This document shows, one piece after another, positions 16,874 to 24,349 of a stretch of DNA of 64,000 nt. How positions within the stretch are numbered: the first letter of the stretch is position 1; every line of letters starts with the position of its first letter. The DNA comes from Eilatimonas milleporae (GTDB taxonomy: Bacteria > Pseudomonadota > Alphaproteobacteria > Sphingomonadales > Kordiimonadaceae). The translations under genes and the position numbers were made by a program. The stretch covers positions 496,001 to 560,000 of the forward strand of contig NZ_REFR01000011.1 in the NCBI RefSeq assembly GCF_003688555.1. The letters are read 5' to 3'. Below the pieces are notes generated by a model. It was not told the origin of the DNA. It made no database searches and saw nothing but the letters and a program-made list of their open reading frames with translations.

Positions 16874-17524
16874 ATGACATTGACACAGGAACTGGCCGAT
16901 GCGCTCGCCGCCAGCAAGGACAGAATCCCCGAGGACGTGCGCGCCATCATGGCCGACGCCACCGACAGGATCGCCGGCACCGGCCTTGTCGGCGGTGCGG
17001 TGAAAACCGGCGACCGTGCCCCCGACTTCACCCTGCCGGGGGCCGCCGGCCAGCCGGTCAGCCTGTCGGCGCGTCTGGCCGCCGGCCCGGTGGTGCTGTT
17101 GTTCTATCGCGGGGCCTGGTGTCCCTATTGCAACATCGAACTGCGCGCCTATCAGCATGCCCTCGGCCGCATCGCCGATCTCGGCGCCAGCCTCATCGCG
17201 GTCACGCCCGAGACCCCCGACAACAGCCTGTCCACCGTGGCCAAGCACAATCTTGCCTTCGATGTGGTCAGCGACGTGGGGCAGGACACCATTGCCGACT
17301 ACGGCCTGTTGTTCGACCTGCCGGACCCGCTGGTGACGGTCTACCGCGATTTCGGCATCGACCTGCCCAAATCCAACGGCGAAAACGCCTGGCGCCTGCC
17401 GGTCGCCGCCGGTTATGTCATCGCCGCCGACGGCACCGTGCGCCTGCATCATGTGGATGTGGACTATACCAAACGCCTCGACCCCGAAGACGCCATCCGC
17501 GCGCTGGAGGCCCTGCGCGGCTGA
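16874..17524 (+). CDS. Peroxiredoxin-like thioredoxin-fold protein (AhpC/TSA family)
   Basis: The 216 aa protein reduces peroxides if it acts like its family. It has a ~45 residue helical lead, then the AhpC/TSA domain with DFTLPGAAGQPVSL and the active-site region FYRGAWCPYCNIELRAY, a WCPYC variant with two cysteines. GAAGGAAAG precedes the ATG. It is cytoplasmic, with no signal. It is divergent from the TetR gene across two operator boxes, suggesting induction by the regulator's ligand. Confidence 0.88.
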   Translation: MTLTQELADALAASKDRIPEDVRAIMADATDRIAGTGLVGGAVKTGDRAPDFTLPGAAGQPVSLSARLAAGPVVLLFYRGAWCPYCNIELRAYQHALGRIADLGASLIAVTPETPDNSLSTVAKHNLAFDVVSDVGQDTIADYGLLFDLPDPLVTVYRDFGIDLPKSNGENAWRLPVAAGYVIAADGTVRLHHVDVDYTKRLDPEDAIRALEALRG

Positions 17525-17636
17525 ACCGTCCCGCCGGCCCTATTTCAAACACTCAGGCAGGGCCGGCGCCCCGCCGGTCCTGTTTCAAACATTCAGGCCC
17601 AAACGGTTCAGGCCCAAACACTCAGGCCCAAACCGT

Positions 17637-18404
17637 TCAAGCCCAGTCGCCGTCGGTCGGAATGTTCAGCAGCGTGCCGCAATGCTTGCAGTGCACCGCG
17701 TCGGTGTCGTGGCGGCGCAGGCCGCAGTCGGGGCAGGGGTAATTGACCTTGGCCGGGCGGAAAATCGTCTGCACCAGCCGCAGAAACAGGGCGACGCCGA
17801 ACACCATGATCAGCACGGCGACGAAACGGCCCACACTGTCCTGCATGGTGATGTCGCCGAACCCCGTCGTCGTCAGCGTCGCGACGGTGAAATACAGCGC
17901 GTCCAGATAATTGCCGATGGCCGGGTTGCGGTCCACCTCCAGCACATAGACGATCGCCGTGATCACGAACACGAACACCAGCAGGTTGACCGCCGACTGG
18001 ATCACATCCTCATTGCGGCGGAACCACGGCGACGTGCCGCGCAACTGCACCAGGACATGATAGGACCGCAGCAGCCTCAGCATGCGCACCACCCGCAGAA
18101 AGCCCAGATTTTCAAACAGGGCCGCCGCCACCAGCGACAGAATGACAACCACATCCGCCATGCTGGCGAAGCGGAAGACAAAGCGCACCGGGTGCCGGTC
18201 CGCCATCAGCCGCGCCGCGTAATCGACCGCCAGCACCACCGCCAGGCCGTAATCCACCCAGTGATTGACCACATGCAGCATGGACGACAGCACGAAATAG
18301 ACGATCACCACCAGGTCGAAGGTGATCAGCCCGGCGCGGAACCGCCGCGCCGCCCGTCCGCCGCCGAAATAAAGCTGCCGCACCCAGTCCCGCGTGTCCG
18401 CCAT
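17637..18404 (-). CDS. Voltage-gated-type potassium channel with zinc-ribbon tail
   Basis: The open frame runs far upstream, but MADTRDWVRQLYF at 18404 has AAGG and starts the homology, giving 255 aa. It has six predicted membrane segments, an Arg-rich S4-like stretch RVVRMLRLLRSY (~110) and the selectivity filter TLTTTGFGDI (~195). After S6 comes CPDCGLRRHDTDAVHCKHCG, two CxxC pairs forming a probable zinc ribbon, not standard for KvAP-type channels. It would conduct K+ across the inner membrane. It is convergent with the peroxiredoxin gene and divergent from the gamma-glutamyltransferase gene. Confidence 0.87.
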   Translation of the reverse strand: MADTRDWVRQLYFGGGRAARRFRAGLITFDLVVIVYFVLSSMLHVVNHWVDYGLAVVLAVDYAARLMADRHPVRFVFRFASMADVVVILSLVAAALFENLGFLRVVRMLRLLRSYHVLVQLRGTSPWFRRNEDVIQSAVNLLVFVFVITAIVYVLEVDRNPAIGNYLDALYFTVATLTTTGFGDITMQDSVGRFVAVLIMVFGVALFLRLVQTIFRPAKVNYPCPDCGLRRHDTDAVHCKHCGTLLNIPTDGDWA

Positions 18405-18521
18405 GGCCTTGTCCCCGTCCTGAATTATGGCGCCGTGTTCCGGGCGCTCTTGTCGTCGCCGTCCCTCCGGCCCGTATCGGCCCTTATCGACCACGGGCAG
18501 ACCGACCCGTCCGGCCCGTCC

Positions 18522-18577
18522 GCTCTGGGTAGGCTGCTCTGGGCAGGCCGCTCTGGGCAGGCCGCTCTGGACCCGCC
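18522..18577 (+). repeat. 14 bp tandem repeat upstream of ggt
   Basis: About 3.5 copies of GCTCTGGGCAGGCC occur in the spacer between the channel gene and the gamma-glutamyltransferase gene, just ahead of the latter's start. Confidence 0.8.
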
Positions 18578-18626
18578 CGCCCGCATGGTTAATATAAACA
18601 CCGTATTGGACAAGAGGAGACTGCGC

Positions 18627-20417
18627 GTGCGCCGCATTTTCACGCCCGTGAAGGCTTTTTGCACTTTTACCCTGATGACGCTGACCGCTTTTTTCACCCT
18701 TTTCACCGCCTTTAACGGGGCGGTCGCCCAGCCCGCCGCCCGCGAGGGCGCGCTGATCAGCTATCGCTCGGCCCAGCATCCGGTGCTGGCCGAAAACGGC
18801 ATGGTCGTCTCGCAGGACGGCTTCGCCAGCCAGGCGGGGCTTGAGGTTTTGCGCGCCGGCGGCAACGCCATCGACGCGGCGGTCGCCACCGGCTTCGCGC
18901 TCGCCGTCACCCACCCGCAGGCCGGCAATCTCGGCGGCGGCGGGTTTCTGCTCGCCTATATCGCCGCCGAGGACAGGGTGATCGCCCTCGACTACCGCGA
19001 AATGGCGCCCAAGGGTGCCTCGCGCGACATGTTCCTCGGCGATGACGGCGCCGTCGACAATGACCGGGCGCGCTTCTCCTACCTGTCCAGCGGCGTGCCC
19101 GGCACGGTGATGGGCCTTTTGCGGGCGCTGGACGCATACGGCACCCTGCCGCGCGCCACCGTCATGGCCCCCGCCATCCGCCTGGCCGAGGACGGCTTCG
19201 CCATGACATGGCCGCTTTACGAATCGCTCAGCCGCTATCAGAAACGTCTGAAATCCGATGCCGCCAGCGCCGCCTATTTCTTCAAGCCCGACGGCAGCGC
19301 CTACAAACCCGGCGAGGTCTTTCGCCAGCCCGATCTGGCGAAAACGCTGAAAACCATCGCCGGCAGCGGCGCCGACGGCTTTTACAAGGGCTGGGTCGCC
19401 GACGCCATTGTCGAGACCATGGGCAGGAACGGCGGCCTTATCACCCACGGCGATCTCGCATCCTATGTGGCGAAGGAACGCACGCCCGTCTCGGGCACCT
19501 TCCGGGATTTCCGCGTCGTGTCCATGCCGCCGCCATCCTCCGGCGGGGTGCATATCGTCCAGATGCTGAACGTGCTCGAAGGCTGGGACCTGGCCGGTCT
19601 GGGGCACAACAGCGCCGCCTATCTGCACCGGCTGGCCGAAACCATGAAATACGCCTATGCCGACCGGTCCAAATATCTCGGCGATCCGGATTTTACCCCC
19701 GTCCCCGTCGCCGCCCTGACCGACAAGGACTATGCCGCCCGGATCCGCGCCCGCATCGATGTGGACAAGGCAACCCCCTCGACCGAAATCGGCCCGGCGC
19801 CGACCCTGGCCGATGAAAGCCCGGACACCACCCATTATTCCACCGCCGACCGCTGGGGCAACATGGTCGCCAACACCTATACGCTCAACTTCACCTACGG
19901 CAACGGCAAGTCGGTGGCGGGCGCCGGCTTCCTGCTCAACAATGAAATGGACGATTTTTCCGCCAAGCCCGGCGTCCCCAACGCCTTCGGCCTGCTCGGC
20001 GGCGAGGCGAACGCCATCGCCCCCGGCAAGCGGCCGCTGTCCTCCATGACGCCGACGCTGCTGTTCCGCGACGGCCGCCCCTTCATGGCCACCGGCGCGC
20101 CCGGCGGCAGCCGCATCATCACGGCGGTTTTGCAGGTCATCCTCAACGCCACCGCCTTCGACATGAACGCGATGGAGGCGGTCGCCGCCCCGCGCATCCA
20201 TCACCAGTGGTTCCCCGACCGTTTGTTCATGGAACCGGGCCATTCCGTCGACACGCGCGCCCTGCTCGCCGCCATGGGCCAGGCGGTCAAGGCGGACCCG
20301 CGCGACGGCTTCGATTTCGTCATCGGCTCCACCCAGACCATCGTGCGCAACCCGGACGGCATTCTCATGGGCGCGCCCGACCCGCGCCGCCCCGGCTCCA
20401 GCGCCGCCGCCTATTGA
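18627..20417 (+). CDS. ggt: Gamma-glutamyltransferase, periplasmic
   Basis: The enzyme hydrolyses or transfers the gamma-glutamyl group of glutathione and related amides. GTG at 18627 has AGGAG at 7 bases and begins a signal peptide (RRIFTPVKAF...GAVA|QPAA); an ATG at 18585 is possible, and the frame further upstream is a shadow. The 596 aa chain shows GGNAIDAAVATGFAL, GNLGGGGFLL and the autocleavage site DTTHYSTADRWGNMV, where the second Thr is the expected nucleophile. Conserved GxPGGSRII is present near the end. Length is typical. It is a single gene followed by a row of hairpins. Confidence 0.92.
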   Translation: MRRIFTPVKAFCTFTLMTLTAFFTLFTAFNGAVAQPAAREGALISYRSAQHPVLAENGMVVSQDGFASQAGLEVLRAGGNAIDAAVATGFALAVTHPQAGNLGGGGFLLAYIAAEDRVIALDYREMAPKGASRDMFLGDDGAVDNDRARFSYLSSGVPGTVMGLLRALDAYGTLPRATVMAPAIRLAEDGFAMTWPLYESLSRYQKRLKSDAASAAYFFKPDGSAYKPGEVFRQPDLAKTLKTIAGSGADGFYKGWVADAIVETMGRNGGLITHGDLASYVAKERTPVSGTFRDFRVVSMPPPSSGGVHIVQMLNVLEGWDLAGLGHNSAAYLHRLAETMKYAYADRSKYLGDPDFTPVPVAALTDKDYAARIRARIDVDKATPSTEIGPAPTLADESPDTTHYSTADRWGNMVANTYTLNFTYGNGKSVAGAGFLLNNEMDDFSAKPGVPNAFGLLGGEANAIAPGKRPLSSMTPTLLFRDGRPFMATGAPGGSRIITAVLQVILNATAFDMNAMEAVAAPRIHHQWFPDRLFMEPGHSVDTRALLAAMGQAVKADPRDGFDFVIGSTQTIVRNPDGILMGAPDPRRPGSSAAAY

Positions 20418-20423
20418 GGCCCG

Positions 20424-20590
20424 AGGGGTCGGCCCGACCGACCCCTCAGAACAGACAAAGGGGCAGGGGCCGTCTACAGGCGGCCCCTCAAAACAGACAA
20501 AGGCGCAGGGGTCGGCCCAGGGACCACGTTTGGGCGACCCCTCAAAACAGACAAAGAGGCAGGGGCCGTCCACGGACGGCCCCTGTTTCG
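20424..20590 (+). terminator. Array of four hairpins downstream of ggt
   Basis: Four GC-rich hairpins (20424-20446, 20466-20487, 20508-20543, 20562-20583) are joined by a conserved linker, CCCCTCAAAACAGACAAAG plus GCAGGGG. Stem arms vary together between GGGGTCGG/CCGACCCC and GGGGCCGT/ACGGCCCC types. The last is followed by TGTTT. The array probably stops ggt transcription, but four repeats is more than a terminator needs. Confidence 0.7.
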
Positions 20591-20749
20591 TGTCACCATG
20601 GCGGCTGTTTTTTCCCCCGCGCCGGTGGGGCAAACACATCCCGCCACCGGGGTAAAGCCGGGCCGCGTCCCCATGGGGGCGCTGCAACTGCAAAATGCAC
20701 AGCGTTCCGGAAAATCCCCTTCAGGACGCAGACGCCCGCATCTTTAATG

Positions 20750-20761
20750 TGTAATATTACA
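20750..20761. promoter_or_regulatory. Palindrome TGTAATATTACA upstream of a kinase gene
   Basis: A perfect 12 bp palindrome lies 85 bp before the start of the REC-PAS-kinase gene, in the only AT-rich part of that spacer. It could be an operator; the binding protein is unknown. Confidence 0.4.
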
Positions 20762-20845
20762 ATTCCATGCCGCACCTTTTACAGGTGACGGCACCACGGT
20801 CCTTTGTTGATCTTTGCGTGCGGCAATCGGTGGGGTCCGATCATC

Positions 20846-22375
20846 ATGCAGGTGGAAAACCAGTCACCCGGCGGGACACGGGATGAAAACAGCGGGGCAA
20901 ACGGACGCACGCCCCATGCCGTGCTTCTGGTCGAGGACAATGCCGCCGACCGGCGCCTGATCGAAATCCATCTGGACGAGGCCTTTCCCGGTGCCGTGGC
21001 CGTCACATCCGTATCCACCCTGCACGCCGCCTATGACGCGCTGGAGACCGTGCGTTTCGACATCGTGTTTCTCGACCTGGGCCTGCCCGACTGCACCGGC
21101 GTGGAAGTCCTGGCCCGTCTGGCCGGCAGAATCCCCGATATCCCCATCGTGGTCATCACCCATCAGGACAGCGAAGCCGTCGGCCGGGACGCCATCCGCA
21201 AAGGCGCGCAGGATTTTCTGCCCAAATCCAACATCAACGCCGGCAGCATCGCCGCCGCCATGCGCCATACGATCGAACGCCATAAGCTGTACCGGCAACT
21301 GGAACGGATGATCGCCGAAAACGCCGATGCCATCCTGATCGTGTCTCTCGACGGCGCCATCCGGTTCGCCAACAGGGCCGCCGCCGCTCTCTTCCATATG
21401 CCGGCGGACCGGCTTGTGGGCCGGATGATCGGCGTCGATCTTGCCGGCCAGTCCCGCGCCGAAATGGAACTGACGCTGAACGTGGCCGCCCCCGTCATCG
21501 CCGACCTGCACATCGCCCAGACCCACTGGGCCGGTGCGGCCGCGCATCTTGTCACCCTGCGCGACATCTCCCGCCAGCGCGCCGAGGAACAACGCCTGAT
21601 CACCGAAAAGGAACTGGCGCTTGCCGTCGGCGATGCCAAGAACAAGTTTCTGTCCAGTCTCGACCATGAATTGCGCACACCGCTTGATGCCATTATCGGT
21701 TTTGCCGAATTCATCCTGACGGAAGTCCACGGCCCGTTGGACGACAGGCGCTACAAAAGCTATCTGGAATATATCCGCGACAGCGGCAATGCCCTCATGA
21801 CCCAGGTGACCGACCTGCTGGACCTGGCCAGGATTGATTCAGACCAGCTGTCGCTTGTCGTCGATGAGGTCAATCTCAACCAGCTTGTCGAGCGGACGGT
21901 GGCGCATATGCTGCCCTGGTCCAGGGTGATGGACGTTGCCATCGAAACCCAACTGCCGGAAGACGACATTTATATACAGGGCGACCATAACCGCCTGGCC
22001 CAGGCGCTCAGGGCCATCCTGTCCAATTCCATAAAGTTTTCACCCAGACAGGGCACGGTCACCGTGCAGCTCACCGCCCTCGGGGCCAACGCGCTCCTCC
22101 AGATCAAGGACACCGGCTGCGGTCTGGCGGCCGAAGACATCCCACGGATTTTCGAACCCTTCACCCAGACGTTCAGGACCGGTCAGCGCGCCATCAGGAA
22201 AGGCAGCGGCCTCGGACTGCCGCTTGCCAGGCAACTGGTCGCCCTGCACGCGGGCGACGTGATCATGGAAAGCAGGCCGGGCGGCGGCACAAGCGTGGCG
22301 ATCCGGCTGCCCGACATGGCGGCCCGGTCTGGCGGGAAGGATCCCCGGCCGTCGGTTGGACAGCGGCTGATCTAG
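20846..22375 (+). CDS. Hybrid sensor histidine kinase, REC-PAS-HisKA-HATPase
   Basis: The 509 aa soluble protein begins with a receiver domain (VLLVEDN, phosphoacceptor Asp ~77 in VFLDLGLPD). A PAS-like domain follows (~155-240), then HisKA with His ~274 in SSLDHELRTPLDAI, and a HATPase with NSIKFS, DTGCGL and GSGLGLPLA. An N-terminal receiver with no membrane segment means it is probably driven by a partner kinase. An ATG at 20804 would add 14 residues; the one at 20846 follows GGGG. The related REC-HisKA gene at 22587 points toward it. Confidence 0.9.
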   Translation: MQVENQSPGGTRDENSGANGRTPHAVLLVEDNAADRRLIEIHLDEAFPGAVAVTSVSTLHAAYDALETVRFDIVFLDLGLPDCTGVEVLARLAGRIPDIPIVVITHQDSEAVGRDAIRKGAQDFLPKSNINAGSIAAAMRHTIERHKLYRQLERMIAENADAILIVSLDGAIRFANRAAAALFHMPADRLVGRMIGVDLAGQSRAEMELTLNVAAPVIADLHIAQTHWAGAAAHLVTLRDISRQRAEEQRLITEKELALAVGDAKNKFLSSLDHELRTPLDAIIGFAEFILTEVHGPLDDRRYKSYLEYIRDSGNALMTQVTDLLDLARIDSDQLSLVVDEVNLNQLVERTVAHMLPWSRVMDVAIETQLPEDDIYIQGDHNRLAQALRAILSNSIKFSPRQGTVTVQLTALGANALLQIKDTGCGLAAEDIPRIFEPFTQTFRTGQRAIRKGSGLGLPLARQLVALHAGDVIMESRPGGGTSVAIRLPDMAARSGGKDPRPSVGQRLI

Positions 22376-22480
22376 ACAGTCTGCCGGACGCGGCGTGCGC
22401 GCAGGCACCTGGACTTGAAAAATCGCGTGCATGTGGCTGCACCCGCGATCACCGAAAACACGTGTCTTGTGGCTGTTGCC

Positions 22481-22528
22481 CTGGCAACCGGCTGTTCTGG
22501 CAACCGGCTACTCTGGCAACCGGCGCTA
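22481..22528 (+). repeat. 16 bp tandem repeat, 3 units
   Basis: Three copies of CTGGCAACCGGCTGTT-like units lie in the 211 bp space between two convergent kinase genes. No gene or terminator was seen in that space. Confidence 0.8.
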
Positions 22529-22586
22529 TCCGTGTCCGTCAGGCAGCGGTTTTCCGTAAGGCCGACGTCCTTGCGGCGTCCCTGTT

Positions 22587-23768
22587 TTACTGGGCGGCCG
22601 CATATTCCGCATGCGGGCTGTAAGCGGCTGTGGTTGCCGCCAGGTTGCGGTTGGGCGGCAGGGTCACTTCAACCGACGTGCCCTTGCCCGCTTCGCTCTC
22701 CAGCGTCAACCGGCCGCCATGCAGTTCCACAAGGCTCTTGGCCATGGGCAGACCCAGGCCCGAGCCGTCGCCGTCATGGGCGATATGCGGATCGCCGCGG
22801 TTGAACGGCACCAGAACCATCTCCAGATCCTCTTTCGGGATGCCGATGCCTTCATCGCGTATCCGTATGACCGTCTGGCCCTCGGCATCGGTAAAGATCT
22901 TCACGTTCACGCACCCGCCCAGCCGGCTGAACTTGATCGCGTTCGACAGCAGGTTCAGCAAAACCTGAAACAGGCGTGTTTCATCGCCCAGCACCGGCAT
23001 CTGCCCGCATAGGGGGTCCACGCACAGTTCCACATCCTTGTCCAGGGCATGCTGTTGCAGATAGTGTATCGCCCGGCCGGCCAGACAGACGATATCGACG
23101 GTCTTCTCTCTCAGGGTCAGCTTGCCCACATTGGCGCGGGACAGGTCCAGCAGATCATTGACCAGACAGCTCAGATGCGCGCCCGACTGGTGGATCATGT
23201 CGATATAGTCGGCGTATTTCTTGTGCTCCATGGGGCCGTGCAACTGTTGCTGCATGATCTGGGAATAGCCCAGAATGGCATTGAGGGGCGTGCGCAGTTC
23301 ATGGCTGACGCCCGCAAGAAATCTGGATTTCAGGGTATTGGCTTCTTTCAGTTGCAGAATGTGGTGCTGGCGCTCCTGCAACAGGCGATGCCGTTCCACC
23401 GCCAGAAAGATCGCCCGGACAAAGGTGCCGCTGTTCAGCCCGTCCTTCAGGATGAAATCCTGCGCGCCCAGCCGCACGGCCTCTTCCGCAGTTTCATTGC
23501 TGTCCAGCCCGGTAAACACAATGACCGGAATGTCGCGCGCCGCATTCAATATGGTTTTCAGGGCGTCGAGACCGCTTGAATCCGGCAGGGACAAATCCAG
23601 AAGGATCAGATCGGCATGCCCCTGGCCCAGCGTGTCCAGCCCGCGCGCCAGGTCCGGTTCCGTCAAAAGATGAAATCTGTCCTTGCCGAAGTCCCTGAAC
23701 TGTTCCTCGACCAGACGGGCATCGGCGGGATTGTCTTCAATCAAAAGAATCGCAAGCTGGTCGGTCAC
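22587..23768 (-). CDS. Hybrid histidine kinase, REC-HisKA-HATPase
   Basis: The 393 aa soluble protein has a receiver (LLIEDNPADARL, Asp58 in LILLDLSLPD). A short coiled segment leads to HisKA (SHELRTPLNAILGYSQ, His around residue 163) and a HATPase with NLLSNAIKF, DEGIGI and GSGLGLPMA. It lacks the PAS domain of its relative at 20846 but otherwise matches it, so the two are likely duplicates. It probably takes phosphate from a partner kinase and acts as an intermediate. AT-rich DNA (23830-23910) upstream may hold its promoter. Confidence 0.9.
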   Translation of the reverse strand: MTDQLAILLIEDNPADARLVEEQFRDFGKDRFHLLTEPDLARGLDTLGQGHADLILLDLSLPDSSGLDALKTILNAARDIPVIVFTGLDSNETAEEAVRLGAQDFILKDGLNSGTFVRAIFLAVERHRLLQERQHHILQLKEANTLKSRFLAGVSHELRTPLNAILGYSQIMQQQLHGPMEHKKYADYIDMIHQSGAHLSCLVNDLLDLSRANVGKLTLREKTVDIVCLAGRAIHYLQQHALDKDVELCVDPLCGQMPVLGDETRLFQVLLNLLSNAIKFSRLGGCVNVKIFTDAEGQTVIRIRDEGIGIPKEDLEMVLVPFNRGDPHIAHDGDGSGLGLPMAKSLVELHGGRLTLESEAGKGTSVEVTLPPNRNLAATTAAYSPHAEYAAAQ

Positions 23769-23917
23769 TTTGATAGCCCCTCAAGTGATATCCGATCGAC
23801 TCGTCCCCAACCGGAAGTATACTACAACCTTTCGGGAAAAAATTCATTTAAAAATTTTAATCGCTTTCAAGATGTGTGTAATAATTAAAAGTTGATATGT
23901 ATTTTGCTTTTCGCAAA

Positions 23918-24349
23918 TTATACCGTCGCCAACTTGACGACGGAAAGCCAAAACCCCTCAATACTTTTGATCACATCGACAAAACCATTCAAGTCCAATG
24001 GTTTTTTTACATAACAATTTGCATGTAGATCATAACTTTTGACGATATCTTTCTCCGCTTCCGACGATGTCAGAATAACGATCGGTATCCTTTTCAGGAC
24101 ATCCTGACTTTTAATCCTGTCCAGCACCTCCAGCCCGCTCACGCGCGGGATGTTCAGGTCCAGAAAAATCAGATCCGGCAAGACCGCATCCTCAAACCGT
24201 CCGCGCCGGAACAGATAATCCAGCGCCATTTCGCCGTCGCGAACGGTATGCAGTCTGTTGGCTATTCTGGCTTCCCGCAGGGCCTCCTGGGTCAGGCGCA
24301 CATCGCCCGGATTGTCTTCCACCAGCAGAATTTCAACGGGATTGGACAT
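23918..24349 (-). CDS. Single-domain response regulator (CheY/Rcp1-like)
   Basis: The 143 aa protein is a lone receiver domain: LLVEDNPGD, Asp64 in LIFLDLNIPR, IVILTSS and YVKKPLDL. Its inserted DYLFRRGRFED loop is typical of Rcp1-like partners of phytochrome-type kinases. ATG at 24349 has GGAGAG upstream; MESDI at 24364 is an alternative. The gene overlaps the end of the four-PAS kinase by 17 bp, so they are translationally coupled, and that kinase is the presumed phosphodonor. Confidence 0.9.
   Translation of the reverse strand: MSNPVEILLVEDNPGDVRLTQEALREARIANRLHTVRDGEMALDYLFRRGRFEDAVLPDLIFLDLNIPRVSGLEVLDRIKSQDVLKRIPIVILTSSEAEKDIVKSYDLHANCYVKKPLDLNGFVDVIKSIEGFWLSVVKLATV

Noticed and set aside
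20424-20590. Possible CRISPR array
   Set aside because: The repeated unit is a hairpin with a constant linker; spacers are not unique, spacing is about 42-54 bp and there are no cas genes.
18405-20693. Long N-terminal extension of the potassium-channel frame
   Set aside because: The extension is antisense to the gamma-glutamyltransferase gene; the channel's own start at 18404 has a ribosome-binding site.
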